A stretch of 64,000 nucleotides of DNA, from the NCBI GenBank assembly GCA_965197275.1, contig CBDAMQ010000020.1, positions 1-64,000 of the forward strand, written 5' to 3'. The notes below the pieces were generated by a model. It saw only the letters and a list, made by a program, of their open reading frames with translations, was not told the origin of the DNA and did no database searches. Source of the stretch: DASCOT01 sp965197275 (lineage in GTDB: Bacteria > Acidobacteriota > UBA890 > WLXD01). Positions 52,518 through 61,257 of this stretch are shown here, piece by piece; the first letter of the stretch is position 1; each line of letters begins with the position of its first letter. Made by a program: the position numbers and the translations under genes.

Positions 52518-55295
52518 CTAGAGGACGATGTTGACCTTGGGCTCCTGGCCCTTCCGCGCTGCGATGAAAATGACTCGCTGCGGCTCGCGGTTGCCGTCGA
52601 GGTATCGCTGAGCCCCCTCCGTGGCAAGCCCGAGACGCTTGGCGTCTTCCTCCCCCAGCCCGGCCGGTACCTCCACATGGTCTCGGACTTTACCATTCAC
52701 CAGAACGACCAGGGATACGGTTTCCTCGGCCGCCTTGGACGCATCGAATATCGGCCACTCCTGCTGGTGAACGCTGTACTCTTGCCCCAGCCGCTCCCAC
52801 AGCTCTTCCGCCACATGCGGTGTGAACGGCGCCATCAGGCGCACCGTCGTGTTCAGCGCCGAGGTCCAGGCAGCGGCACCGATGCTCTCCTCGCGGAGGG
52901 CGGCGCGCAGGTCGTTTCGAAACGCCATCAGGGCTGCGATCGCCGTGTTGAAAGTGAAGTTCTCGAGGCCCACCTGCACGCGCTCGACAGTCTGATGTAG
53001 GCGCCGCTCGAGCTCGAGCTCACGCGCGGTGGTGCCTTCGGTCTGTGGTGGCCCCTGTACGGCGACGTCCCACACGTCGTTGATCCACCGCACTACGCCC
53101 TGGATACGACTGCTGTCCCATGGACCGCCCTTGTTCCAATCGAAGCCGAACATGAGATAGGCGCGCAGCGAGTCTGAACCGTAACGAACCACCCACTCGT
53201 CCGGGTTGACTACATTGCCCTTACTCTTCGACATGCGCTCGACTTCAAGATGATGGTGCAGCTGGTTGACGCTGTTGGTGCCGTCTATAAGCGGAATATC
53301 GATCTCGGCATCGTCGGAGACCTCGACGGTAGAGTGAGTCGCACCCGCGCCGGCCACCGTCAAGATGTTCTCGGTGCGCCTCAGGATCTCCCCGACGATC
53401 TCGCCATCGCTACCGTCCTCACCCTCCCGCAGCACGCGTACTCGTGAGGCCCGCAGAACGTTTCCGTCCCATTCGCCGATCGCGGCGATCGTGTCACCCG
53501 GACGCTCCTCTCCGAGCACCTGTCCCTGGTTGCGCAATCGAAGCATCGGCTCGTTGAACAGCGCGTCGGGGTTGCGCTCGTGGCTCCGCATGATCTCTGC
53601 AGTACGATCGAACAGCCCAAGGTCGCGCATAGCCTTGGTGAAGAAGCGTGTGTAAAGCAGGTGTAGCGTGGCGTGCTCTGCCCCACCAGTGTAGACGTCC
53701 ACAGGAAGCCAGTAGGCGGCTTCCTGTGGATCGAACGGACCATCCTCGTAGTCGGGACTGAGATACCGATACTGGTACCAGGAGGAACACACGAAGGTGT
53801 CCATCGTGTCGGTTTCGCGCTCGGCTGCGGCTCCGGTCGCATCGCGCGCCGTCAGGAAGCCTTGGTGTTGCTTGAGCGGGCTCTGCCCCGTCGGCATGAA
53901 CTCCACATCTTCCGGCAGGAGCACCGGAAGATCGTCCTCCGACACGGATTCGTAGCTCCCGGCCGATGTCCTGATGGCGGGAATCGGTGCCCCCCAATAA
54001 CGCTGCCGCGAGATCAGCCAGTCCCGTATCCTGTAGTTCACCGACTGGTTGCCGGCGCCGTGCTCGTTCAGCCACTTGATAGTGGCGGCGATGCTTGGAT
54101 TCTCGAGCCCCTTGGCATCGTTGCACGCCACACCGTCGATCGGGCCACTGCTCGTCATCACACCCGGACCCACGTAGGCCTCCGGCATCGACGTCCCGTC
54201 GAGCTCACCCCCAGTCGGACAGATGACCGGCCGTACCTCAATGTCGAATTTGCGAGCGAACTCTAAGTCGCGTTGATCGTGCGCCGGCACCGCCATGATC
54301 GCGCCGGTCCCATAGCCGAGCATGACGTAGTCGGCGATCCAGATCGGGATACGCTCGTCATTGACCGGATTCAGCGCATGGCCGCCGGTGAACACTCCGG
54401 TCTTCTCGCGACCCTCGGAGCTGCGCTCGATCTCGGTAGCGCGCCCCGCAGCGATCACGTATTCGGCAACATCGCGCCGCTGTTGGTCAGTGGTGATCTC
54501 GGCGACCAGTGGATGCTCGGGCGCCAGCACCATGAACGTGGCGCCCCACAACGTGTCCGGCCGCGTGGTGAAGACCTCGATCGGTTCGTCCTGCTCCGTT
54601 CTGAACGTGACGCGGGCACCGACGCTGCGACCGATCCAGTTCGTCTGCGCCTTGATCACCGCGTCCGGCCAATCCAGCTGCCCGAAGTCGAGCAACTCAT
54701 CTGCGTAGTCGAGGATTCGCAGGAACCACTGCGACATCAGCTTCTGAATCACCGGTTGGCCGGTGCGCTCATCCTTGCCGTCGATTACCTGTTCGTTGGC
54801 AAGCACCGTTTGCAGGCTTTCAGACCAGTTAACACGCGCTTCGGCGCGGTAGGCCAATCCGTTGTCATAGAGCTTCTTGAAGAACCACTCGGTCCAGCGA
54901 TAGAACTCCGGCGTGCAGCTGACCGCCTCGCGCTCCCAGTCGAACATCGCTCCCATGCTGCGAATCTGGCGCCGCATGTTCTCGATGTTGGCGTAGGTCC
55001 ACTTCCACGGGTGGACCCCGCGCTGAATCGCCGCGTTCTCCGCCGGGAGGCCGAAGGCATCGAAGCCCATCGGGAACATGACGTTGTAGCCTCGCATGCG
55101 CATGTACCGAGCGCGGGCGTCGGACGGCACCATCGCGTACCAGTGACCGATGTGCAGATCGCCACTCGGGTACGGCAGCATGGTGAGGGCGTAGTGCTTC
55201 GGCTTCTGCCAATCGACCGTCGCACGATAGAGGCCCTCAGCTTCCCAGCGCGATCGCCACTTGTGCTCGATCTCTTGATGCGGGTAGGGGCTCAT
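52518..55295 (-). CDS. leuS: Leucyl-tRNA synthetase
   Basis: The product is 925 residues from ATG 55295 (ATGA overlap with nusB). Class I motifs are PYPSGDLHIGHWYAM (HIGH) and the RMSKSKGNVV variant of KMSKS. The CP1 editing domain is present (FTTRPDTLWGATFMVLAPE) and an unusually long insertion of about 100 residues lies just before KMSKS. LeuS charges tRNA-Leu and edits mischarged products. An upstream ATG at 55325 is possible but less likely. Confidence 0.95.
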   Translation of the reverse strand: MSPYPHQEIEHKWRSRWEAEGLYRATVDWQKPKHYALTMLPYPSGDLHIGHWYAMVPSDARARYMRMRGYNVMFPMGFDAFGLPAENAAIQRGVHPWKWTYANIENMRRQIRSMGAMFDWEREAVSCTPEFYRWTEWFFKKLYDNGLAYRAEARVNWSESLQTVLANEQVIDGKDERTGQPVIQKLMSQWFLRILDYADELLDFGQLDWPDAVIKAQTNWIGRSVGARVTFRTEQDEPIEVFTTRPDTLWGATFMVLAPEHPLVAEITTDQQRRDVAEYVIAAGRATEIERSSEGREKTGVFTGGHALNPVNDERIPIWIADYVMLGYGTGAIMAVPAHDQRDLEFARKFDIEVRPVICPTGGELDGTSMPEAYVGPGVMTSSGPIDGVACNDAKGLENPSIAATIKWLNEHGAGNQSVNYRIRDWLISRQRYWGAPIPAIRTSAGSYESVSEDDLPVLLPEDVEFMPTGQSPLKQHQGFLTARDATGAAAERETDTMDTFVCSSWYQYRYLSPDYEDGPFDPQEAAYWLPVDVYTGGAEHATLHLLYTRFFTKAMRDLGLFDRTAEIMRSHERNPDALFNEPMLRLRNQGQVLGEERPGDTIAAIGEWDGNVLRASRVRVLREGEDGSDGEIVGEILRRTENILTVAGAGATHSTVEVSDDAEIDIPLIDGTNSVNQLHHHLEVERMSKSKGNVVNPDEWVVRYGSDSLRAYLMFGFDWNKGGPWDSSRIQGVVRWINDVWDVAVQGPPQTEGTTARELELERRLHQTVERVQVGLENFTFNTAIAALMAFRNDLRAALREESIGAAAWTSALNTTVRLMAPFTPHVAEELWERLGQEYSVHQQEWPIFDASKAAEETVSLVVLVNGKVRDHVEVPAGLGEEDAKRLGLATEGAQRYLDGNREPQRVIFIAARKGQEPKVNIVL

Positions 55296-55762
55296 TTGCT
55301 GCGCGCGTTGCTGCGGTCGGAACATGCCGCGGCTGCCAGACTGTGTTCGGACATCCTGTCCCGCAATCGCAGATGTATGCCATCGAGCACCCCGTTGACG
55401 AACGTCCCCGCCTGTTCGCCGCTATAGCGCTTCGCCAACTCGATGGCCTCGTCGATGACTACCGCCGCCGGAGTGTCGGGCTGGGCGAGAAGCTCGTAAA
55501 CCCCCAATCGGAGGATGGCGCGATCGACGCATCCCATGCGATCCAGGCGCCAGTTCTCAGCCTGTCGCGAGATCAGCGGATCGATGCGTTCGACGGCATC
55601 CACGGTGCCCCTCACCAGGGTCTCGGTGAAATCTCGCACTTGCCGGGGTGCGGGTTGCGTTCGCCAGAACCGGTCGAGAAGTCCGTCGAGCTCGGCACCG
55701 GTGCTTTCCCATTGGTAGAGACATTGCAGGGCGCGCTCGCGCGCTCGGTGTCTGTATCCCAT
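55292..55762 (-). CDS. nusB: Transcription antitermination protein NusB
   Basis: The 156-residue product opens with RHRARERALQCLYQWES, typical of NusB, and has MGCVDRAILRLGVYELL and PAAVVIDEAIELAKRYSGE. NusB with NusE binds boxA RNA in rRNA operons. It follows ribH by three bases and overlaps leuS by four bases. Confidence 0.94.
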   Translation of the reverse strand: MGYRHRARERALQCLYQWESTGAELDGLLDRFWRTQPAPRQVRDFTETLVRGTVDAVERIDPLISRQAENWRLDRMGCVDRAILRLGVYELLAQPDTPAAVVIDEAIELAKRYSGEQAGTFVNGVLDGIHLRLRDRMSEHSLAAAACSDRSNARSK

Positions 55763-55765
55763 CGC

Positions 55766-56251
55766 CTACGGGCCCGACCCTGCGGCGAACAACACCGCCA
55801 TCTCGATCGCCGCGAGCGCCGCGTCGATGCCCTTGTTGCCGTGTTCACCGCCAGCCCGCGCCTCCGCCTGCGCCGCAGTGTCGCAGGTCAGTACGCCGAA
55901 GGTGACCGGCAGGCCGCTGTGCCGAGCCACGTCCTGCAAGCCGCTGGCGGTCGCATGGGCCAGGACTTCGTAGTGGGTCGTCTCACCGCGGATGAGCACG
56001 CCCAGGCAAACGATGGCGTCGAACCGACCCGTCGAAGCCAGGTGCGCCGCCGCCATCGGTAGCTCGAAAGCACCCGGTACCCATGCAGTCGCGATGTCGC
56101 CCTCGGCCGCTCCATAATCCGCCAAGGTATGGAGCGCACCCTGGCAGAGGCGTTCGGTGAGCGTCTCGTTGAACCTGCTGACCACGACCGCAAAGCGCAG
56201 CCCCGCCGCCGCATCACTTCGCAGCGAACCCGTAGGCCTGGACTGGCTCAT
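55766..56251 (-). CDS. ribH: 6,7-dimethyl-8-ribityllumazine synthase
   Basis: The 161-residue protein has the lumazine synthase motifs FAVVVSRFNETLTERLCQGA, ATAWVPGAFELPMAAAHLAS, DAIVCLGVLIRGETTHYEVL and GVLTCDT, with the active-site histidine in GETTHYE. It condenses two riboflavin precursors. ribH-nusB is a frequent order. The gene lies between mltG and nusB with three-base gaps on each side. Confidence 0.95.
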   Translation of the reverse strand: MSQSRPTGSLRSDAAAGLRFAVVVSRFNETLTERLCQGALHTLADYGAAEGDIATAWVPGAFELPMAAAHLASTGRFDAIVCLGVLIRGETTHYEVLAHATASGLQDVARHSGLPVTFGVLTCDTAAQAEARAGGEHGNKGIDAALAAIEMAVLFAAGSGP

Positions 56252-56254
56252 GCC

Positions 56255-57262
56255 TCACCTCTGGTAACGATTGACAAGCGCGTTGTGCTCGGCCAGCGTG
56301 CGCGAGAACGCATGGGTGCCGTCATTGCGCGCAACGAAGTACAAGAAGTCCACATCGGCCGGGTACAAAGCGGCTTCGAGACTCGCCTGCCGCGGACTAC
56401 CGATCGGGCCTACCGGCAAACCCGGATAGACGTATGTATTGTACGGAGAATCTCGACGCAGGTCCGACTGGTAGATGGTGCGGCCTTCGCGCCCCGCCAA
56501 GTTGCGCGCGTAGATTACCGTGGGATCCGTTTGTAGCAGCATGCCGTGACTCAGCCGGTTGTGAAAAACGCCGGAGACCAACCGGCGCTCGTCTGCGGCC
56601 CGCGTCTCGGCTTCGATGAGTGACCCGAGGGTCACTACCTCGCGCAGGTTCATCTCCAGCTCGGTAGCACGACGGTTGAACGCTGGCGTCCAGGCGTCGC
56701 GAAACGCGTCGACCATGCGGGCGATCAAGCGCTCGGCGTCGTCGTCCCGCAGTGCCAGATAGGTCTCGGGGAACAAGTAGCCTTCGAGCGAGTCCGCCGC
56801 CGGATCGAGGTCTCCAATCAGGTCGATGCGGCCGGTGGCTGCCAGGGCATCCTCATAGGAACCGAAACCTGCGGTTGCAATCGCCTCAGCCACCTGCCAG
56901 CGGGTGGCTCCCTCGGTGATCGTCAACGGATAGAGGCGTACCCTACCGGTGGTGACAACCTCGGCAACCTGCGCCAACGAGGTCGGCCCGCTGAAACGGT
57001 ATTCGCCGACCTGCACCTCGCCGCTGCGTTCCGTCCACCACAACCAACCCGTCAGCAGGGCGGCCGATTCGACGACCCCCGCAGTCTCCAGCAGATCTGC
57101 GACCTGGCGCGCTGCCATTCCGGGTCGCACGACGACATCCACGTGCTCGCCGTCGTACCCCTGAAACGTCGCCTGCACACGGCGCTGCAGCACCAGCACC
57201 GTCCCGGCGGCCGCTACCGTCAGCACAGCTACCGCCGCCGCCAGCGCCAGGAGGCGCTTCAC
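56255..57262 (-). CDS. mltG: Endolytic murein transglycosylase MltG
   Basis: The product is about 335 residues from the GTG at 57262, which overlaps the ruvX stop as GTGA. It starts with one membrane helix (RLLALAAAVAVLTVAAAGTVL). The YceG domain follows, with a LysM-like VDVVVRPGMAARQVADLL, SLEGYLFPETYLALRD and the catalytic glutamate in TLGSLIEAETRAADERRLVS. MltG cuts nascent glycan strands at the membrane. Longer in-frame starts reach 57421 and would add a basic leader. Confidence 0.9.
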   Translation of the reverse strand: MKRLLALAAAVAVLTVAAAGTVLVLQRRVQATFQGYDGEHVDVVVRPGMAARQVADLLETAGVVESAALLTGWLWWTERSGEVQVGEYRFSGPTSLAQVAEVVTTGRVRLYPLTITEGATRWQVAEAIATAGFGSYEDALAATGRIDLIGDLDPAADSLEGYLFPETYLALRDDDAERLIARMVDAFRDAWTPAFNRRATELEMNLREVVTLGSLIEAETRAADERRLVSGVFHNRLSHGMLLQTDPTVIYARNLAGREGRTIYQSDLRRDSPYNTYVYPGLPVGPIGSPRQASLEAALYPADVDFLYFVARNDGTHAFSRTLAEHNALVNRYQR

Positions 57263-57696
57263 GAGCGTAGAGACGCTGGATCGGAATCGAGGGAATCCAG
57301 GAAGCTCTGCAGAATGAGGGCTGCTGCTAGCTGATCCACGACTTGCTTGCGGCGTTTCGGGCGCACCCCTGATTCCGTCAGGCGTCGGTTGGCTTCGACG
57401 GTCGAGAGACGCTCGTCCCAAAGGCTCACGGGCACATCCAGCAAGTCGCGAAGCTCGGCCGCGACGGTCTCGACCGCAACGGCCTCGGGGCCGCGGGCAC
57501 CGTTGAGCCGCTTCGGCAAGCCGATCACCAACCGCCGAGCATCGGTATCCTCGATGAGAGGCCGCAGTCGCGCTGCCAGAGCTTCGGACGCCTCACCCCC
57601 CGGCAGCGTTACCAGTGGTCGCGCCAGCAGCGCAGTGGGATCCGAGACCGCCACGCCGATGCGCCGCGTACCCATGTCCAGACACATGTGCACCAT
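57259..57696 (-). CDS. ruvX: Holliday junction resolvase-like RuvX (YqgF)
   Basis: From ATG 57696 the product is 145 residues. The RNase H-like fold is shown by CLDMGTRRIGVAVSD, VIGLPKRLNG and WDERLSTVEANRRL, and the C-terminal KQVVDQLAAALILQSFLD. YqgF proteins function in rRNA 5' end processing and may resolve junctions. The order ruvX-mltG on the same strand is common. Confidence 0.92.
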   Translation of the reverse strand: MVHMCLDMGTRRIGVAVSDPTALLARPLVTLPGGEASEALAARLRPLIEDTDARRLVIGLPKRLNGARGPEAVAVETVAAELRDLLDVPVSLWDERLSTVEANRRLTESGVRPKRRKQVVDQLAAALILQSFLDSLDSDPASLRS

Positions 57697-57788
57697 GAGG
57701 CCAGAGTACCAGCGTTGCCTTGACATTTCGTCGCCCTTGTCGAACCGTCAGTCGCGTCGTTCCGTCCTTCGCTAGGACTCCGAGCACC

Positions 57789-58436
57789 ATGTACCTGACC
57801 AAGCGCCAGAAGGAGATCCTCGACTACATCAGCGACTACCTGAAAGCCGAGGGCTACGCTCCGACGCTGGAGGAGATCGGCGCGCACTTCGGTCTTTCGT
57901 CCCCGGCTACGGTGTACAAGCACGTCCAGCAGCTGGTGCAGAAAGGGTACGTCCGTAAGGCGAAGCATCAGGGCCGGGGAATCGAGCTCGTTGAGGCCAG
58001 TTCGTCGCGCGGCGTCGAAGTTCCGCTGCTGGGACAGATCGCCGGAGGTCGCCCGCTCGAGGCAATCCGTCCGGCCGAGAGCATCAGCCTGCCGTCCTCG
58101 TTTGCGGCCGGCGGACCCTTGTATGCCCTCCGAGTCGACGGCAACTCGTTGGCGGACGAGCTCCTGCTCCACGGCGATCTTCTCGTGATCGAAGATCGCA
58201 GCATCGCTGCAGATGGCGATACGGTGGTCCTGGTGCTCGGTGATCAGCTTACTGCCGTCGGCAGGTTCTTCCGCGAATCCGGTCATGTACGGCTCGAACC
58301 GAGTCACGGCGGCGGCGAGCCGCTCTACGTGCCGGAGGCGCAAGCACGTGTCCGTGGCGTGGTCGTCGGTCTACTGCGCCACTACCGATCCGTATCCGCT
58401 GCCAGCCGGCCAAGGTACGTCGCGGCAGCGAGATAG
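57789..58436 (+). CDS. lexA: LexA-like repressor without the catalytic lysine
   Basis: The 215-residue protein has a LexA winged helix (TKRQKEILDYISDYLKAEG, PTLEEIGAHFGLSS) and the S24 dimerisation/cleavage domain. The Ala-Gly cleavage site is present in PLLGQIAGGRPLEA (58041-58046), and the nucleophilic serine in VDGNSLADELL (58146-58148). The partner lysine, normally in TVKRF, is glycine here (QLTAVGRFFRE, 58260-58262). LexA represses DNA-damage genes and cuts itself when RecA is active; this copy may cleave poorly. No SOS box was recognised upstream. It overlaps the next gene's 3' end by 55 bases. Confidence 0.86.
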   Translation: MYLTKRQKEILDYISDYLKAEGYAPTLEEIGAHFGLSSPATVYKHVQQLVQKGYVRKAKHQGRGIELVEASSSRGVEVPLLGQIAGGRPLEAIRPAESISLPSSFAAGGPLYALRVDGNSLADELLLHGDLLVIEDRSIAADGDTVVLVLGDQLTAVGRFFRESGHVRLEPSHGGGEPLYVPEAQARVRGVVVGLLRHYRSVSAASRPRYVAAAR

Positions 58437-59215
58437 CCGGCCAGGTGCCCGACGTCGTAGTGGCGACCGTCGATACGTGCGGCTGCAAGCCCGGCATGGC
58501 CGATCAGGTGTTGAAACGCCGGCACGTCGTCCCACTCCCCCCGCGCCGGCGGCCCCGTAGCCCGCAAGGCCTCGTAGAAGCGCTCATCGACGACATAGCG
58601 GGCGCAGCCGCGGAGTGTCGCCCCACCCGCCGGCGCAAACGCTCCGGGCAGCTTGTTCTGCAGCGCCAACACCTGAAAGCAATCGCCTTCGAGCGGCTTC
58701 AGACGAACGCCTCCGACATTGCCGAACAGGGAGTGTTCTGCGGGGACGACCTCGGTCAGGCCGAGGCTGCACAGCCCTGTCCTGACGTAGGCTCGAGCCA
58801 CCTGCTCGATCGCCGGCATGGGGGCGTCGAACCAGTTGTCCGGCAACAACACCGCGAAAACTGCATCGCCGGTCACAGCCTGGCAGCGCACGAGGGCGTC
58901 CCCGATGCCGCGGGGCTCGTCCTGTTCGATCCAGCGGATGTCACAATCACTCAGCTGGCGACCGAGTTGACCCAGGTCGGTGTTCTCGCCGGCTCGACCG
59001 GCGAGGACAGCGGCGTCCAGATACTGACGCACAAGCTGCTGGTCGGGGCCCACAACCAGGACGATGCCGCGAATCTGGGCGCGCATGGCCTCGTCGAGCG
59101 CCCAGTGCAGCATCGGCCATCTGCCTACCGGCAGCAGCGCCTTCGGGATGACTGTGGCCGCTGGCTGAAGGCGCGTGCCGTGGCCGGCCACGGGTAGCAC
59201 CGCCCAATCAAGCAC
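58382..59215 (-). CDS. Sugar-phosphate nucleotidyltransferase (GalU-like)
   Basis: The 277-residue protein has the nucleotide-binding start WAVLPVAGHGTRLQPAATVIPKALLP, DEAMRAQIRGIVLVVGP, and AVLLPDNWFDAPMPAIEQV. It resembles UTP-glucose-1-phosphate uridylyltransferase but the usual TK of GTRMLPATKAIPK reads AT here, so substrate is uncertain. The GHMP kinase upstream on the same strand (66 bases away) suggests a sugar-activation pair. It overlaps lexA tail to tail. Confidence 0.85.
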   Translation of the reverse strand: MLDWAVLPVAGHGTRLQPAATVIPKALLPVGRWPMLHWALDEAMRAQIRGIVLVVGPDQQLVRQYLDAAVLAGRAGENTDLGQLGRQLSDCDIRWIEQDEPRGIGDALVRCQAVTGDAVFAVLLPDNWFDAPMPAIEQVARAYVRTGLCSLGLTEVVPAEHSLFGNVGGVRLKPLEGDCFQVLALQNKLPGAFAPAGGATLRGCARYVVDERFYEALRATGPPARGEWDDVPAFQHLIGHAGLAAARIDGRHYDVGHLAGYLAAATYLGRLAADTDR

Positions 59216-59280
59216 GGCACCATCGCCGACGGTGTGCGACCAACCCCCGGATCCGTCGGGCGATCATCTGTTGAAGGCCA

Positions 59281-60303
59281 CTAGTCGAGACGCGAGACGC
59301 GAAGGCCGCCGCGGGCGATCCGCACCGGCAGAACCTTGCCCGCAACTGCCTCGACGGCGGCAGTCACGGGCTCGCGAGCGGCGGGATCCCGGAACAGGAA
59401 CAACATGCAGCCACCGGACGCGGCACCACAGCCTTTGGCCGCGTTGGCACCGGCCTCCAGGCCAACCCGTTCGAGACGTTGCAAGCCCGCCGGCGCCAGC
59501 TTCGCGTCGATGCTCTTCCGCGCCGCCCAGTCGGCGTTCATGGCTCTCCCGAGGGCCGCCCAGTCTCCATCGCGAAGGGCTTCACCGGCGGCGCCGGCGG
59601 CTCTGGCGATCGCCTCGAAACCATCGCGCGCAGCCGCATCCCCCTCGATGCGGCTGCGGAAAAGGCGCCAGTTCGACGGCGCCGAGGTATGCGGATCACC
59701 GCTGTACACCAGCATCAGTCGTTGCTCGAGCGCATCGAAGTCGACGGGAAGTCGCTCCATCCGCGTTTCTCCCGGCCGGTAGTGTAGTTGGAGCGCCCCC
59801 CCGTAGATCGCCGGATAGTAATCTTGCACGCCCGTCGGGAATCCCAGCACCTGCGCCTCCAGGTCGCGCGCCAGGTCTGCGAGTGTCCGACGCCGAAGCG
59901 GGTGGCCCGCGGCGCGATAGGCAAGACCGAGGAGAGCCACCAGGAGGGCCGAAGATCCTCCGATGCCGCCGCCGGAAGGGCCATCGACGGTCGTGGTGAG
60001 CCGCCCGGGCCGTCGCAGGCCAGTATGAGCCAGGACGCGCAGGACAAGGGCGAACGGGTCACCGTCGCGCCCCCTGTTGGTGGCCTCCTCGAGGGCGGAC
60101 GCGGCCAGATCTCGACGTGTGCCTTGATCGCCGGCGCGCAGATTCCAGCGTGACCCGCCGGGCTCATAAACGGCCCGCGCGCGCAACGTCAGGGCGATGT
60201 TGACGGTCGAGGCGCGCGCGTGCAGCAGGTACAAGGGCCACAGGTCGAGTGTCCCCCCGGCGAGATCCGCACGCAGCGGTGCGCTCGATGTCCAGCGGCT
60301 CAT
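59281..60303 (-). CDS. GHMP kinase family sugar kinase
   Basis: From ATG 60303 the product is 340 residues. GHMP motifs are seen as RADLAGGTLDLWPLYLLH (motif 1), GPSGGGIGGSSALLVALLG (glycine-rich ATP loop) and AAKGCGAASGGCMLFLF (motif 3). VLGFPTGVQDYYPAIYGG matches the HddA/galactokinase-like branch. It phosphorylates a sugar or heptose; the paired nucleotidyltransferase would activate it. A longer start at 60438 is possible. Confidence 0.87.
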   Translation of the reverse strand: MSRWTSSAPLRADLAGGTLDLWPLYLLHARASTVNIALTLRARAVYEPGGSRWNLRAGDQGTRRDLAASALEEATNRGRDGDPFALVLRVLAHTGLRRPGRLTTTVDGPSGGGIGGSSALLVALLGLAYRAAGHPLRRRTLADLARDLEAQVLGFPTGVQDYYPAIYGGALQLHYRPGETRMERLPVDFDALEQRLMLVYSGDPHTSAPSNWRLFRSRIEGDAAARDGFEAIARAAGAAGEALRDGDWAALGRAMNADWAARKSIDAKLAPAGLQRLERVGLEAGANAAKGCGAASGGCMLFLFRDPAAREPVTAAVEAVAGKVLPVRIARGGLRVSRLD

Positions 60304-60465
60304 GCGGGGCCCCCCCGGTGCCGCTCGATCCACGCGGATGCGCGGACTACAGACTGCGCGAAGCTCGTCATCGACTTCCCGGACTGCGGTAATCCCAGAG
60401 GGTACCGTACCGGCTGACGACGGGACCCCGCCGAACATGGCGGGTCACTCCTGCGCCGGCGACCC

Positions 60466-61239
60466 CTACAACAGCTTGTAGGTGTCGCCATCGACGGTCG
60501 TAGCCACGGTCCCTGTGAAGTGCTCACGCGCTTCACGCACCAGATCGGCGTCCGTATGCCGGGGTGATTCACCGAGGTGGATCAGCCGAAGCTCTGCGAC
60601 CCCAGCCGCGGCGGCGATCTCACCCGCCTGCCGGGCACTCGAATGCTGCCCGGCAAAGGCATCGACATCCCGATGCAGCCCGGCACAGTCATGGATGAGC
60701 AGATCGGCGTCGGCGCTCAGCGCGGCCACCGCGGTGCAGGGACCGGTATCGGAAGCATAGACGAACGCCCGCCCTCGGTGCTCGAAACGCACGGCGATCG
60801 TTTCGCGGCCATGTTCCGCCGGCGTCGCTACAATGCGACAGGAGGAAGAAGCATCGATCGCCGAATCTGCCTCCATGGCGACGTGACGCAGATCGATCCG
60901 ATCGGCACAAGCGACGTCCAGGCCGTGGATCCGAAGCATGGCCGTGAGCGTACGTAGCGTCTCCTCGGGCGCGCATACGCTCAGCGGCGGTCGCTCTGAA
61001 GCCAGCGTCAGCGCGTGGGCCAGATGTGCAAAGCCGTAGACATGATCGACGTGATTGTGCGTCACGACGAGGCGATGCAGTTGCATGAGATCGGTGCCGA
61101 GCCGGGCCAGCTTGTGCACCACGGACCCCGGGCAGTCCACCAGGGTCCATACATCACCTGCCTGGACGGCAAGTGCACTGGTGTCCCGCCGGCTCCCGGA
61201 CCGCGCATCCCCGGAGCCGAGAATATGAATCTCTAGCAC
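60466..61239 (-). CDS. Metallo-beta-lactamase-fold hydrolase, RNase Z-like
   Basis: The 257-residue protein has MLEIHILGSGDARSGSRRD and the metal motif VVTHNHVDHVYGF, then the later ligands in VYASDTGPC and LIHDCAGLH, RLIHLGES. It lacks the RNase Z exosite region and is shorter than the enzyme at 41 kb, so it is a separate member of the family with unknown substrate. It sits between the GHMP kinase and the GCS2 ligase. Confidence 0.82.
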   Translation of the reverse strand: MLEIHILGSGDARSGSRRDTSALAVQAGDVWTLVDCPGSVVHKLARLGTDLMQLHRLVVTHNHVDHVYGFAHLAHALTLASERPPLSVCAPEETLRTLTAMLRIHGLDVACADRIDLRHVAMEADSAIDASSSCRIVATPAEHGRETIAVRFEHRGRAFVYASDTGPCTAVAALSADADLLIHDCAGLHRDVDAFAGQHSSARQAGEIAAAAGVAELRLIHLGESPRHTDADLVREAREHFTGTVATTVDGDTYKLL

Positions 61240-61257
61240 GGCGCTACCCGACCCGAT

